From an uncultured Ruminococcus sp. (lineage in GTDB: Bacteria; Bacillota; Clostridia; Oscillospirales; Ruminococcaceae), in assembly GCA_900543145.1 (NCBI GenBank), contig UQPZ01000009.1, positions 11,114-75,113 on the forward strand: a stretch of DNA of 64,000 nucleotides, written 5' to 3'. Below the pieces are notes generated by a model that searched no databases, was not told the DNA's origin, and saw nothing but the letters and a program-made list of their open reading frames with translations. The translations under genes were made by a program, and so were the position numbers. Positions 50,536 through 60,174 of the stretch are shown in pieces (position 1 is the stretch's first letter; each line of letters begins with the position of its first letter).

Positions 50536-51470
50536 TTAGCCTCGCCCTCCTTTGCGCACTTTCCGTACAAACCTCCTACCGCTTTTTTACGAGTAAACAT
50601 ATCTATGTACGGAGTTACTATATTCATAAGCAGAATAGAATAGGAAACTCCCTCGGGAGCGGAGCACCAGAAGCGTATTACGCAGGTAATAAGTCCGCAG
50701 CCTATCCCGAAAATTATCTTTCCTTTTCCGGTTATAGGAGTAGTAACATAATCCGTAGCCATAAATATCGCTCCCAGCATTACTCCCCCTGCAAGTATCT
50801 GATATATTCCGTCTCTTCCGGTCAGATAAGAAAAAGCGAAAACCGTTCCTATAAATGCAAGAGGCGCATGAGGAGTAATTATTTTGACAGCGGCCAGATA
50901 GCACCCGCCAAGCAGCAGAGCAAATGCCGATACCTCGCCCAGACAGCCGCCTACAGTTCCGAGAAACATATCAGAATATTCCGCAGTTCCCGAAACAAGA
51001 GGAGTAGGCTGAGTAACCAAGTCGCTGGGATTATAAAACGGAACCGCCCATTGGCTCATTGCCGCAGGAAAGGACAGCATAAGCACTATTCTTCCGACGA
51101 TCGCCGGATTTGCAAAATTGTGACCCAGTCCTCCAAAAAGCTGCTTTGTAATAACTATAGCAACAAATGTGCCTATTGCCGCCATCCAATACGGAAGCGT
51201 GACCGGCAGATTGAACGCAAGCAGCATTCCAGTAACGGCAGCCGAAATGTCCCCCGTACTGTTGGGACGTTTCATTATAAGATTGCAAAGGCGCTCCCAC
51301 GCCATAGCGGTAAGAATGCAGAATCCCGTCAGAGTCAGCGCTCTGCCCCCGAATATTACAGCCGAGGCGATAAGTGCGGGACAAAGAGCGATAATAACGT
51401 GAGTCATTACCTTAGAAGTAGTCATAGAGCTGCGTATATGAGGTGACGGACTGACTGTAAGCTTTTCCAA
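50532..51470 (-). CDS. rnfD: Rnf complex subunit D
   Basis: A 312-aa multi-helix subunit, homologous to NqrB. Family features are SPHIRSSMTTSKVM at the N-terminus, GGLGHNFANPAIVGR, and YVTTPITGKGKIIFGIGCG. The region corresponding to the covalent FMN motif ([S/T]GAT) reads DLVTQPTPLV, so the acceptor Thr (about T156) is kept but Gly-Ala is replaced by Gln-Pro. Whether ApbE still modifies it is unclear. RBS GGAGGATATC and 15 nt from rnfC. Confidence 0.94.
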   Translation of the reverse strand: MEKLTVSPSPHIRSSMTTSKVMTHVIIALCPALIASAVIFGGRALTLTGFCILTAMAWERLCNLIMKRPNSTGDISAAVTGMLLAFNLPVTLPYWMAAIGTFVAIVITKQLFGGLGHNFANPAIVGRIVLMLSFPAAMSQWAVPFYNPSDLVTQPTPLVSGTAEYSDMFLGTVGGCLGEVSAFALLLGGCYLAAVKIITPHAPLAFIGTVFAFSYLTGRDGIYQILAGGVMLGAIFMATDYVTTPITGKGKIIFGIGCGLITCVIRFWCSAPEGVSYSILLMNIVTPYIDMFTRKKAVGGLYGKCAKEGEAK

Positions 51471-51485
51471 AATTGATATCCTCCT

Positions 51486-52790
51486 TTACTTGCTCAGCGC
51501 AAAGCCCTTTGCAAGCTGATTTTTTTCCGCAAGATCTCTTTTGGCAGGGCAGACGTAGGAACAGCTTCCGCAGTTCATGCAAAGATTTATCTTCAGCTTA
51601 TTAAGCGCCGCCCTGTCCCCGCGGTCGTAAGCCCTTTCAAGCTCCGCAGGCATAAGTCCCAAAGGACAGGCGTCTATACATCTTCCGCAGCGTATACAGT
51701 TTGTCTGCTGAGGATCGGCCTCCCTCCCCTTTACCGAGGAAGGCTTTTTAAATGCAAGAATAGCATTGTTTGTCTTACACAACGGAGTATCGGGATCGTA
51801 CACGCACATACCCATCATCGGGCCGCCCGAAATAAGCTTGTGTATTCCTGCGATATTCGTTTCGGTAAATTTAAGTATATCAGAGATTTTCATGCCTATA
51901 GGCGCTTTCAGATTGCATGGAGTTTTTACTGCGTCGCCATCTACGGTGATCCGCCTTTCAACAAGCGGAATTCCCGTTTCAAGATAGCTGTTTATAAAGC
52001 CGACCGTCGAAACGTTCATTACAAGGATACCGTGATCCGACGGAAGCGTTCCTTCCGTTATTATTCTGCCTGTCGCATTAAAAGCTATGACCTTTTCCGC
52101 TCCCTGAGGGTAGCAGGCTCTGAGCCTGAGCACCTTAAATCCGTCCTCCCCTGCAAGCTTTTCCTCAAACAGTGCGGCGGCTTTAGGCTTGTTGTCCTCT
52201 ATACCTATGTATACGTTATCAATCCCCAGCAGCTTCTTTATCCGCTTTAAACCTCTTATAACGCCGTCGGAGTTCTCTATCATCTCCCTGTAGTCGCTGG
52301 TTATATAAGGCTCGCATTCCGCCGCGTTTATTACAAGGGAATCTATCCTTGTCTTGTTTTCGTCATAATTCAGCTTAATATGAGTAGGAAAGCCTGCTCC
52401 TCCAAGTCCGCAGCAACCCGAATCCCTTACCGCCCGAACCAGACTGCTTTTGTCGGTGACCTCAGGCGGCGAAACCTCCTGTGAAATGGTCTGAAGTCCG
52501 TCACAGCAGATCTCAACGACCTTGCAGGATTTTCCGTTGGCAAGTATCATATCGCTTACCGCCGTGACCTTTCCTGAAACGCTGGAATGTACCGGACAGG
52601 TCATAAAAGCCTCACAGTCGCCGATCTTCTGACCTACGCTGACCTCGTCGCCCGCCTTGACTAAGGGCATGCACGGCGCACCCATATGCTGTGACATAGC
52701 GATCCTGACGGTTTCCGGACAGGGAACTGCAATAGTTTCGGAGTTTTCCGTACCCTTTCTGTGGGCAAGAGCTATTCCGTTTAACCTCAT
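51486..52790 (-). CDS. rnfC: Rnf complex subunit C (NADH-binding)
   Basis: A 434-aa soluble subunit holding FMN and two [4Fe-4S] clusters, where NAD+ is reduced. The N-terminus HRKGTENSETIAVPCPETV, the glycine-rich CCGLGGAGFPTHIKL (NADH/FMN site), INAAECEPYITSDYREM, and two CxxCxxCxxxCP motifs (CIRCGRCIDACP and CMNCGSCSYVCP) are all present. Start ATG overlaps the apbE stop by 4 nt. First rnf structural gene of the operon. Confidence 0.96.
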   Translation of the reverse strand: MRLNGIALAHRKGTENSETIAVPCPETVRIAMSQHMGAPCMPLVKAGDEVSVGQKIGDCEAFMTCPVHSSVSGKVTAVSDMILANGKSCKVVEICCDGLQTISQEVSPPEVTDKSSLVRAVRDSGCCGLGGAGFPTHIKLNYDENKTRIDSLVINAAECEPYITSDYREMIENSDGVIRGLKRIKKLLGIDNVYIGIEDNKPKAAALFEEKLAGEDGFKVLRLRACYPQGAEKVIAFNATGRIITEGTLPSDHGILVMNVSTVGFINSYLETGIPLVERRITVDGDAVKTPCNLKAPIGMKISDILKFTETNIAGIHKLISGGPMMGMCVYDPDTPLCKTNNAILAFKKPSSVKGREADPQQTNCIRCGRCIDACPLGLMPAELERAYDRGDRAALNKLKINLCMNCGSCSYVCPAKRDLAEKNQLAKGFALSK

Positions 52791-53815
52791 TGATTTTCCT
52801 CCTCTGGTTTATCTGCAAAATGAAAAGCCGTATTCTTTATTTCAATACTGTTTCTTATTCCTTCCGAACAGTATATATTGTTTTTATTATCTAAAGCTAT
52901 AACTTGAAAATCCGCGCTGTCAAGATATTTTTCAAGTCCGCTGATGCCCTCTATATAAATACAGGTGGACAAAAAATCCGAAAGCATACCGTCATTTTCG
53001 GTAATGACCGTAACCGACGCTATATCGCTTTCTGCGGGATATCCAGTTTTAAGATCGAATATATGAGAATAATTTTTACCGTTCCTGGTAAAAAATCTTT
53101 CATAGCCCCCCGAGGTAGAAATAAAGCACTGACCGGTTTCAAACGAAAGCGCCGCCGCTCCTGAACCGTCAGGTGTTTCTATATCGGTGCTGAAATTTGT
53201 ACCGTCCGGCTTTCTTCCGTATAAAAGACTTGAAGATCCGAAGGAAACGACAGCATATTCGGCGTTTTTATTATCGAGCAGCATTCTTACCTCATCAAGC
53301 GCAAAGCCCTTTGCACAGGATCCGAAATTAAGCTTTGCACCGTTTTCAAGCTTTATACCGCCGTCCGATATGATCATATTTTCGCTTCCAATTGTTTTAA
53401 GTGCTGCTTCTATTTCCTCTGTATCAGGAATTTTCGGATCATTTCCGGTAACGTTCCAAAGGTCTATAAGCCTGCCTGAAGTGCAGTCTGTCTGAGGATA
53501 CCTTTTATTAAGGCTTACCGCCCGTTTTATAAGCCGCTCCGTACTTTCCGAAACCTTTACCGACATATCGGAATTATTGATACGGCTTATATCCGAGCCT
53601 TTATCATACGCGGACAGCAAGCCGTCAAGCTCCCTTATCTGCTCCGAACATTCAGAGATCAAAGTCTGCGGAGATACCGAAACGGTACATACGCAGTCCA
53701 TTGCAAAAAGCTGAACCGTTTTTGCTTTGTCTGCCCCAAAAACCGAAAAAACCGCTCCGGCGGCTATCATTGCCAGTGCAGCCGCACATACCGCGTGACT
53801 TTTAGTTATATGCAT
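52787..53815 (-). CDS. apbE: FAD:protein FMN transferase ApbE
   Basis: A 342-aa enzyme that uses FAD and Mg2+ to attach FMN to Thr of [S/T]GAT-type motifs. It has an N-terminal membrane anchor (about 8-27), then FAMDCVCTVSVS, CTSGRLIDLWNVTG, NFGSCAKGFALDEV and the conserved Asp/Thr region SVTVITENDGMLSDFLSTCIY, all typical. The location at the head of the rnf operon matches its role in maturing RnfG and perhaps RnfD on the outer face of the membrane. RBS AAGGAG 8 nt upstream. Confidence 0.95.
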   Translation of the reverse strand: MHITKSHAVCAAALAMIAAGAVFSVFGADKAKTVQLFAMDCVCTVSVSPQTLISECSEQIRELDGLLSAYDKGSDISRINNSDMSVKVSESTERLIKRAVSLNKRYPQTDCTSGRLIDLWNVTGNDPKIPDTEEIEAALKTIGSENMIISDGGIKLENGAKLNFGSCAKGFALDEVRMLLDNKNAEYAVVSFGSSSLLYGRKPDGTNFSTDIETPDGSGAAALSFETGQCFISTSGGYERFFTRNGKNYSHIFDLKTGYPAESDIASVTVITENDGMLSDFLSTCIYIEGISGLEKYLDSADFQVIALDNKNNIYCSEGIRNSIEIKNTAFHFADKPEEENQ

Positions 53816-53904
53816 GGCTTTTTCTCCTTAGGCTTGAAAAAAATCAACAGCTGTGCTATAATGATTCTTAAGTACAATATACAGAACATTGGATCTAAAT
53901 CGGC

Positions 53905-54558
53905 TCACGGCTTCAGTTCAGGAAGCTCGATCTCTGGAATATATGCCTTTATAAGCTTTTCGCATTTTCCGACCAGCTCCCTGAGCATCTGGGAATATTC
54001 GACCGGCAGTTCAATATCCTGACGGTTTATACGGCTGCTGTATTTTATAAAAGTATTCAGACGGGCAGGCTCCTCGGTAAGTATTTTTCCGCTTATCCTG
54101 TCTGCCTCCTCATTATCAACACTGAAGATCGACGAGGAATTTCTGGGGTTGGCTTCATACAGCTGTCTAAGCATTCTGTATATACATACATAAATATATG
54201 CTTTTACCGACATTGATATATCCTCAGAGCCGGAAGCTTTTGAAAGAAGCTCAAGCATAGCTACAGGCGCCTCAAAATCATCGTCGGCCGTAAGAGATAG
54301 TTCGGATTCAGCGCCCTTCCAGCTACCGAATACGTTTTCATACGGAACGTTGTAATATCTTATAAGCTTGATAACTGCCGGAACAGACCACATTCTGAAG
54401 CCGCTTTCAAGCTGAGAAAGGCTGCTTTGAGTAACTCCGAGAGCTTTTGCAGCTTCAGTTTGGCTGATATGCTTCGATTTTCTTATTTCAGCAAGCCGCT
54501 GCCCTATCTCTCTGCTGGACTGAATAAATTCCTTTTTACCTGAATAAGCGGTTCTCAT
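53905..54558 (-). CDS. XRE-family transcriptional regulator
   Basis: A 217-aa regulator with an N-terminal helix-turn-helix (about residues 17-75: RLAEIRKSKHISQTEAAKAL, VTQSSLSQLESG) and a 140-residue alpha-helical C-terminal part of unknown ligand. RBS AAAGGGGGAAATTGT. It lies upstream of apbE-rnf on the same strand with an 89-nt gap and no clear promoter between, so it may be cotranscribed with and regulate the rnf genes (inference). It is divergent from the histidine phosphatase gene. Confidence 0.85.
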   Translation of the reverse strand: MRTAYSGKKEFIQSSREIGQRLAEIRKSKHISQTEAAKALGVTQSSLSQLESGFRMWSVPAVIKLIRYYNVPYENVFGSWKGAESELSLTADDDFEAPVAMLELLSKASGSEDISMSVKAYIYVCIYRMLRQLYEANPRNSSSIFSVDNEEADRISGKILTEEPARLNTFIKYSSRINRQDIELPVEYSQMLRELVGKCEKLIKAYIPEIELPELKP

Positions 54559-54686
54559 ACAATTTCCCCCTTTGAATTTGCTTATGGTATTTAGTATACA
54601 ATATTTTCGTAAATTTGTAAAGCTTTTTTGTCGAATAAATACATATAAAATTATATATCGTTATATTTTGTAAGGAGTTATGGATA

Positions 54687-55334
54687 ATGAAAGGATACAG
54701 ACTAGCACTTGTCCGCCACGGAATGACCAGCGCCAATACCGACGGACGTTATATCGGGATTACCGATCTTCCCCTGAGCCGCGAAGGAATAGCGGATCTA
54801 TACGACAAAGCGGACAAAAATCTCTATCCGTCGGTACAGAAGGTTTATACCTCCCCCTTAAAGAGATGCAGGCAGACAGCCGATATACTTTTCCCAAACC
54901 GTTACACGGCCGATCTGGGGCTTCTTGCGGAAATGAACTTCGGTGATTTTGAAAACAAGACCGCCGAAGAGCTTATGAATAATAAAGCATACAAAAAATT
55001 TCTGGAGGGGGGACTAGACAACCCTGCTCCCAACGGTGAATCTGCCAGAGATGTGGTAAACCGATGCTACGAAGCTCTTAATATTATAATTTCAGATATG
55101 ATGTACGAGGGACTTACCAACTGCGCCGTCGTTACTCACAGCGGAATAATAATGAATATGCTCAGCTGCTTCGGAGTTCCGAAGCTAAAGCCTGCCGAAT
55201 ACAAATGCGGCTTCGGCGAGGGCTTTGAGATCCTTATAACGGCTTCAATGTGGCAGCGTTCAGGAGCATTCGAGCTGCTTGGAAGCTATCCTCCTCTTCA
55301 GGACGACGAATTTCAAAACATACAAAAGCATTAG
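54687..55334 (+). CDS. Histidine phosphatase family protein (phosphoglycerate mutase-like)
   Basis: A 215-aa acid-phosphatase-like enzyme. The catalytic RHG motif is in LALVRHGMTSAN, with SPLKRCRQTADILFP, the acid EMNFGDFENKTAEEL and the second His in AVVTHSGIIMNML. These fit cobC/gpmB-like phosphatases rather than glycolytic mutase. AAGGAG lies 9 nt before the ATG. It is followed by the DUF975 gene with only 19 nt between, apparently in one transcript. Substrate unknown. Confidence 0.88.
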   Translation: MKGYRLALVRHGMTSANTDGRYIGITDLPLSREGIADLYDKADKNLYPSVQKVYTSPLKRCRQTADILFPNRYTADLGLLAEMNFGDFENKTAEELMNNKAYKKFLEGGLDNPAPNGESARDVVNRCYEALNIIISDMMYEGLTNCAVVTHSGIIMNMLSCFGVPKLKPAEYKCGFGEGFEILITASMWQRSGAFELLGSYPPLQDDEFQNIQKH

Positions 55335-55353
55335 CGAAAGGACGTGAGCAGCT

Positions 55354-56196
55354 ATAACAAATAAGGAAATAAAATCAGAAGCTCTTAAGCGTCTGAAGGG
55401 AAACTGGGGCAACTGTATCGCACTTACGGTTTTTATCCTTGCTTTCGTATGCTTTCTCGCGCTCAGTGAAATTCTTATTTTTCTTGTACTTTCCTTTTTT
55501 GACCTGAGGGAATACTACTCTATGAGTTTCATGACGCACGGCTTCGGACTTTTCTTTTTAGGACTGCGCGCGGCTATCCTCTTTATATTCATAATGCCGG
55601 AGCTTTACATAGCCAGACGGCTTTTTATCGAAATTACTCAGGGAAAAAGCTTTGTTGAATCAAGGCAGTATATACAGAATAATTTCAAAAAGATCGTTCC
55701 GAGAGGTCTTGTTACCGCTCTTGTAACGGCTATGCTCAAAATTTTCGGAGCAGCTCCACTTTTCGTAGGTATATATGAGGTCTATTACTGGGGCTGGGTA
55801 TGCAAGCTCAACGAGCTTACCTCCTGGGGACTGTTCTGCTTTATGCTTTCGCTTGGATTTACTTTTGTCTGGGCTGGGGTCTTTATTCATTACTGCATTT
55901 CGCTATGCCTTACAAATTATATAATGACCCTGAACCCAAGGGCAAATATTTTTGACGCCTGCGACCTGTCGGTAAAGCTTATGGAGGGGAAGCATTCAAG
56001 ATATATAAGCTTTGTATTCTCGTTTGCTAAGTTTCTTCCTCTGATGTTTTTATTTTATCCCGTATTTGCAGTAATTCCTTATTATATGGTTTCGTATATC
56101 GTATTCATGGAGGATCTTATGGGAGATTACTGGCAGGATAAGCTTCCGGCAATGATACAGCGCTGGAACAAGTACCGCAAAGGTCAGTCCCGCTAA
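55354..56196 (+). CDS. DUF975-family integral membrane protein with apparent ATA start
   Basis: A 280-aa membrane protein with about five or six hydrophobic segments. The N-terminus reads (I/M)TNKEIKSEALKRLKGNWGN, the conserved beginning of DUF975 proteins (usually MxRxEIKxxAKxxLKGNW). At that place the codon is ATA, preceded by GAAAGGACGTGAG; the frame is closed by TGA 9 nt upstream, so no ATG, GTG or TTG can supply this N-terminus. The next in-frame ATG (55522) would delete it. Non-canonical initiation or a recent ATG-to-ATA mutation are both possible. Function of DUF975 is unknown. Confidence 0.75.
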   Translation: MTNKEIKSEALKRLKGNWGNCIALTVFILAFVCFLALSEILIFLVLSFFDLREYYSMSFMTHGFGLFFLGLRAAILFIFIMPELYIARRLFIEITQGKSFVESRQYIQNNFKKIVPRGLVTALVTAMLKIFGAAPLFVGIYEVYYWGWVCKLNELTSWGLFCFMLSLGFTFVWAGVFIHYCISLCLTNYIMTLNPRANIFDACDLSVKLMEGKHSRYISFVFSFAKFLPLMFLFYPVFAVIPYYMVSYIVFMEDLMGDYWQDKLPAMIQRWNKYRKGQSR

Positions 56197-56217
56197 AATA
56201 GGAGAACGCATTGAATT

Positions 56218-57051
56218 ATGTCAGTTAAAATTATTATAGCTTCCTGCGAGGACGGCAGAACTCTTGGCGAAGCGCTTTCAAAGCGAGGAATTTCAAGACG
56301 GCTCATTACTTCGCTTAAACGTACCGAGAACGGAATTACCCGTGACGGCAAAACGATAAGAACTATAGACAGGATAAAAGCCGGAGATGAGATCATACTG
56401 AACGAGCGTGACTTGAAAACGCTTGAGCCTAATTCGGCTCTGAACGTTCCCGTTCTTTATGAGGACTGTGATCTGGTCGTTTTTGACAAACCGCCGCTTA
56501 TGCCCGTCCACCCGTCCGTAAAGCATCAGGGCGATACACTGGGAAACTTTTTTGCCGCTCGTTATCCCGGTATCGCTTTTCGTCCGGTAAACAGACTTGA
56601 CCGCGATACCTCCGGCTGTGTAATCTGCGCCAAAAGCCGATACGGTGCGGCAAAGCTGCAAAAAAGCTTTGAAAAGACATATTACGCCGTATGCTGCGGA
56701 TTTCCGCCCAAAGAGGGAAGGATAGACGCACCGATTGCCAGAGAACGGGAGTCAATAATAAAACGTCAGGTCTCCCCAGACGGTCAGAGGGCCGTTACCA
56801 ATTACCGCATTATCGCCCGCAGCGATAAATATTCCCTTGCAGAGATCCGTCTTGAAACCGGGAGAACTCATCAGATAAGAGTTCACTTTGCCTATATCGG
56901 CTGCCCTCTGGCAGGAGACGATATGTACGGCGGCAGCATGGAGGATTACACTCGTCAGGCGCTTCACTGCGCTTCGGTAAGCTTTGAACACCCAATAAGC
57001 GGAGAAAAAATAACCGTTTCATCGAAATTGCCAGATAACTTTAGTTTATAG
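56218..57051 (+). CDS. RluA-family 23S rRNA/tRNA pseudouridine synthase
   Basis: A 277-aa enzyme isomerising U to pseudouridine in RNA. An S4-like N-terminal domain (about 12-60, LGEALSKRGISRRLITSLKR) precedes the catalytic domain with HPSVKHQGDTL, the active-site Asp in FRPVNRLDRDTSGCVICAKS, then RIDAPIARERESIIKRQV and ETGRTHQIRVHFAYIGCPL. This is the RluD/YjbO branch; the exact position modified cannot be told. The ATG at 56218 is 13 nt from GGAG, a weak spacing, but other starts are out of frame. Terminator at 57146. Confidence 0.92.
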   Translation: MSVKIIIASCEDGRTLGEALSKRGISRRLITSLKRTENGITRDGKTIRTIDRIKAGDEIILNERDLKTLEPNSALNVPVLYEDCDLVVFDKPPLMPVHPSVKHQGDTLGNFFAARYPGIAFRPVNRLDRDTSGCVICAKSRYGAAKLQKSFEKTYYAVCCGFPPKEGRIDAPIARERESIIKRQVSPDGQRAVTNYRIIARSDKYSLAEIRLETGRTHQIRVHFAYIGCPLAGDDMYGGSMEDYTRQALHCASVSFEHPISGEKITVSSKLPDNFSL

Positions 57052-57145
57052 CGGAAGTTTTTAAGGATATAAAGAAACTTTGAAATGTCTTTAAGGGTTA
57101 TCTCCTGTTGATCGCAGGCTGAAAAAGGTGCAATGCTGAATAACA

Positions 57146-57192
57146 AAACCGACTAAGCTTTCACTTAGTCGGTTTGCATAATTTTTTTCTAA
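57146..57192 (+). terminator. Intrinsic terminator between rluA-type gene and htrA
   Basis: AAACCGACTAAG-CTTTCA-CTTAGTCGGTTT, 12-bp perfect stem; U-rich tract TTTTTTT begins 7 nt later on the + strand. May act in both directions between convergent genes. Confidence 0.75.
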
Positions 57193-57270
57193 ACTTTTTC
57201 TAACCTTTATGGATTGGTTCATTTGATGCTATCATCGTTTTTTTATATGCTTATTTATGCAGCATACGAT

Positions 57271-58599
57271 TTAGTCACTACTGTCTGTATTTTCAATAAG
57301 AGAACCCTTATCTTCCATAAGCCTGAATTCTATTTCAAACTCTTCTCCGCTTCCTGAAACCGACGGTCTGTAAACCTTTGCCTTTACAGTATCGCCGGGC
57401 TTTTTCTTTGCGAGAAAAGCCTGAACTGTTTCACTGTCCGAAACTTCGGTTCCGTCAAACTCGGTAATAATATCGTCCGGCTGAAGCTGAGTGTTTGCTA
57501 TATCACAGTCCTGATCAACAGAAACTACATATATTCCGGCTTTTGTCCCGTACATCTGAGCAGTAGTTTCACTTATCGAATAAAAGGTTATACCTACCCT
57601 TACCCTGTTCTGAACATATCCGTATTCCATAAGATTCTCTATAATAGGTTTTGCGGCATTGATAGAAATAGCAAATCCTATTCCGTCATAATCGCTTGAA
57701 GCCAGCTTAGAAGAGGTTATCCCTATAACCTGCCCCCACATATTAAGCAGTGCGCCGCCCGAATTTCCGGGGTTTATTGCAGCGTCTATCTGAATACAGC
57801 TCATAGAGATAGAGGAATTCTCTACTTTTATCTGACGATCCAAACCTGAAACGATACCCTTTGTGACCGAACCGTAAAAGCCGGCAGGAGAGCCGATAGT
57901 AACTACGTCCTCTCCTACGCTGACGCTTTCCGAATCTCCGAACTGTGCCGGGGAAAGTCCTTTTGCAGGTATTTTTATAACCGCGATATCGCTGGCTGTA
58001 TCCATTCCGATGATCTTTGCCTCATACTCGGTCTTATCCGACAGCACGACCTTTATTCCCTTTGAAGCTCCGTCTACTACATGAGCGTTGGTAAGGATAT
58101 ATCCGTCCTCGCTCATAACTATCCCGCTTCCCTGACCTACCGCCGCAAAGGACGTTCCTGTCTTGTATATCTCAATCGAAACTACCGAAGGAGAAACCGC
58201 TTCGGCTATTCCCTGAGCAGTATATCTTCCGTCCTCTTCATAATATTTGTCGTCAAGCTGAGGGGTCTTGGCTATAGGAAGCGTAAATTCTATGCGCTGA
58301 TCCCCTGCAATTATATTTGCAAGCCAGCCTCTGCCCTTTACGGCTACTGTAATTATAAAGGACGTAACTATAACGATAAACAGCATAAAAACTATAACAA
58401 CGGCTGACAGCTTTTTGCTGCGCTTTTTTCGTACTGCCGCAACTGAGTCCCAGAAATCAGCGGAAGTAAACTCCGTTTGATCAGGCTTTACAGTATTCTC
58501 CGTTTCCGGCGCTTCAGCGGCGTTCTCAGTTTCCGCTTCTGCCGCTTCCGAACGGATATTTTCCTGCGGACTGCTTTCCAAATCATCAAAAAAGCTCAA
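57271..58599 (-). CDS. htrA: HtrA-family serine protease with PDZ domain
   Basis: A 442-aa membrane-anchored protease of the HtrA/DegP kind that degrades misfolded exported proteins. An acidic N-terminal cytosolic part (1-60) precedes one transmembrane helix (about 62-86). The trypsin-like domain has H173 (ILTNAHVVDG), D204 (TASDIAVIKI) and S280 (NPGNSGGALLN). A PDZ domain follows (about 340-430). The start is TTG at 58599, 7 nt after GGGAGG. It lies downstream of a response regulator/kinase pair, as in CssRS- or CiaRH-linked htrA genes, so it is a likely target of that system. Confidence 0.94.
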   Translation of the reverse strand: MSFFDDLESSPQENIRSEAAEAETENAAEAPETENTVKPDQTEFTSADFWDSVAAVRKKRSKKLSAVVIVFMLFIVIVTSFIITVAVKGRGWLANIIAGDQRIEFTLPIAKTPQLDDKYYEEDGRYTAQGIAEAVSPSVVSIEIYKTGTSFAAVGQGSGIVMSEDGYILTNAHVVDGASKGIKVVLSDKTEYEAKIIGMDTASDIAVIKIPAKGLSPAQFGDSESVSVGEDVVTIGSPAGFYGSVTKGIVSGLDRQIKVENSSISMSCIQIDAAINPGNSGGALLNMWGQVIGITSSKLASSDYDGIGFAISINAAKPIIENLMEYGYVQNRVRVGITFYSISETTAQMYGTKAGIYVVSVDQDCDIANTQLQPDDIITEFDGTEVSDSETVQAFLAKKKPGDTVKAKVYRPSVSGSGEEFEIEFRLMEDKGSLIENTDSSD

Positions 58600-58752
58600 A
58601 ATAATTCCTCCCGGGACATTCTATACATTAGTTCTTTTTTTCTTGTATGCACCATTTCTTTATATCTACTTCGGATAATGTTCCAATGACAGCCGCCGAA
58701 AGACCTTTTCAGTGCATATATACCTGCAAAGCTATACTTTATAAGTGCTGTA

Positions 58753-60174
58753 TCAGTCGTCGATCAGCTTATTGGGAATCGTAAAAACAAATTCCGTATA
58801 TTCGCCCTGAACGCTTCTTACCATAATCTTGCCGTTGTGAAGCTTTATTATTGAACGGACAATATTAAGTCCCAGGCCTACTCCTGCTGCGTCAAGTCCC
58901 CTTGATTTATCAGTCTTATAAAAGCGGTCGAAAACCAAAGGCAGCTCTTCCTCGCTCAGCCCCTCACCGCTGTTCTTGATTGAAATTACGGTCATATATC
59001 CGACGGGAGTAAACGTGAATTCAATATAACCTCCGTCATTTACAAATTTTATGGCGTTTTCAATAAGATTATACATGACCTGATGAATAAGATTGCTGTC
59101 GGCGTACAGCATTACCCTGTCAACGTCCAGTCCTTTTATCTCGATATGCTTCTCCTCAAGACGGTTCTCAAAGGTAACGAGGGAATCAACAATCGGTTCA
59201 AGCGCCGAAAAATACTGCATATCAGGCTTAAGCTCCCCTGCCTCTATCTTGGCAAGATTAAGCATTGAACGTACAAGCCTTGTAAGACGGTGAACCTCTG
59301 AGGAAATAATTTTAAGATAATGCCGCTCCTCTTCCTTTGGGATAGTTCCGTCAAGCAGTCCGTCTACAAAGCCCCCGATCGAGGTCATAGGCGTTCTAAG
59401 CTCATGTGAAACGTTTGCCACAAAGCTGTTTCTCATTGTATCGTAGTTTTTCAGCGACGCCGCCATATCATTGAACGCATTGCTCAGCTCTTCAAACTCC
59501 TAAACATTATAGGTAGGAAGTGCGACCGAAAAGTTTCCTTTTCCTATTTCCTTTGAAACTGCAGCGATCTCCTTTACCGGCTCTGTAAGCTTCATAGTAG
59601 TAAAATACACGATTATAAGTACGATTATAATAACAATAACCGTAGATATCCCGAATATCTCCATAATATTCCAGATATAATAATCCTGATTGGACTTTGT
59701 GCTTACAGCAAGAAGATAATAGGACGGACCGTTAGCCTCAAAGGATATTCCGACAATATGACACTGCTCTTTAAATGAGCCGTCAAAATCTCCGTAGACA
59801 TAGCTAGCCTCCGAGCCGAAGCTGTCAAGCATTGCCTGTGGTATTTCTACGTCGGCATATGTTCCGTCATAATTAGAGCTTATAAGCACTCCGCCGTTTT
59901 TGTCGGTAAGAATAAAATCGGCGTTGCAGCCCATTGAATATTCCTTTATTTTATCCGTTACCCGTTCCTTCCAGTCCGAAGGAGAAGCTATCATAACGCT
60001 TTTTGAATCCTCCGCAAGAGAAAGCACGTTTTTCTCCAGCAGATCCTTCTTTTCCTCAAGAAAATACCGGGAAGAAACAAGCAGTAATACTGCTCCTAAG
60101 CATATAAAGCTTATGAGTATTACTGCTGAACAGATAACAAAGTATTTAGAAAAAATGCTCCGGCGATTACTCAT
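58753..60174 (-). pseudogene. Sensor histidine kinase interrupted by an in-frame TAG in the HAMP region
   Basis: Reading through one TAG (59500-59502) restores a complete 470-codon kinase. The first part has a transmembrane helix (about 10-33), an extracytoplasmic sensor domain, a second helix (about 160-190) and HAMP start LTEPVKEIAAVSKEIGKGNF. The TAG follows LPTYNV, and the frame continues EFEELSNAFNDMAASL, HisKA box VSHELRTPMTS, N-box NLIENAIKF and G-box AAGVGLGLNIVRSI. No other lesion is visible. A recent mutation, a sequencing error, or two separate products are possible. It overlaps the response regulator gene by 8 nt; I use the ATG at 60174. Confidence 0.85.

Noticed and set aside
14635..59502. 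Recoding of TAG as a sense codon, suggested by in-frame TAGs in the deaminase and the kinase
   Set aside because: TAG is used as the normal stop of several intact genes here (for example pilD, spo0A, sufB, histidine phosphatase), and the deaminase has a second lesion.
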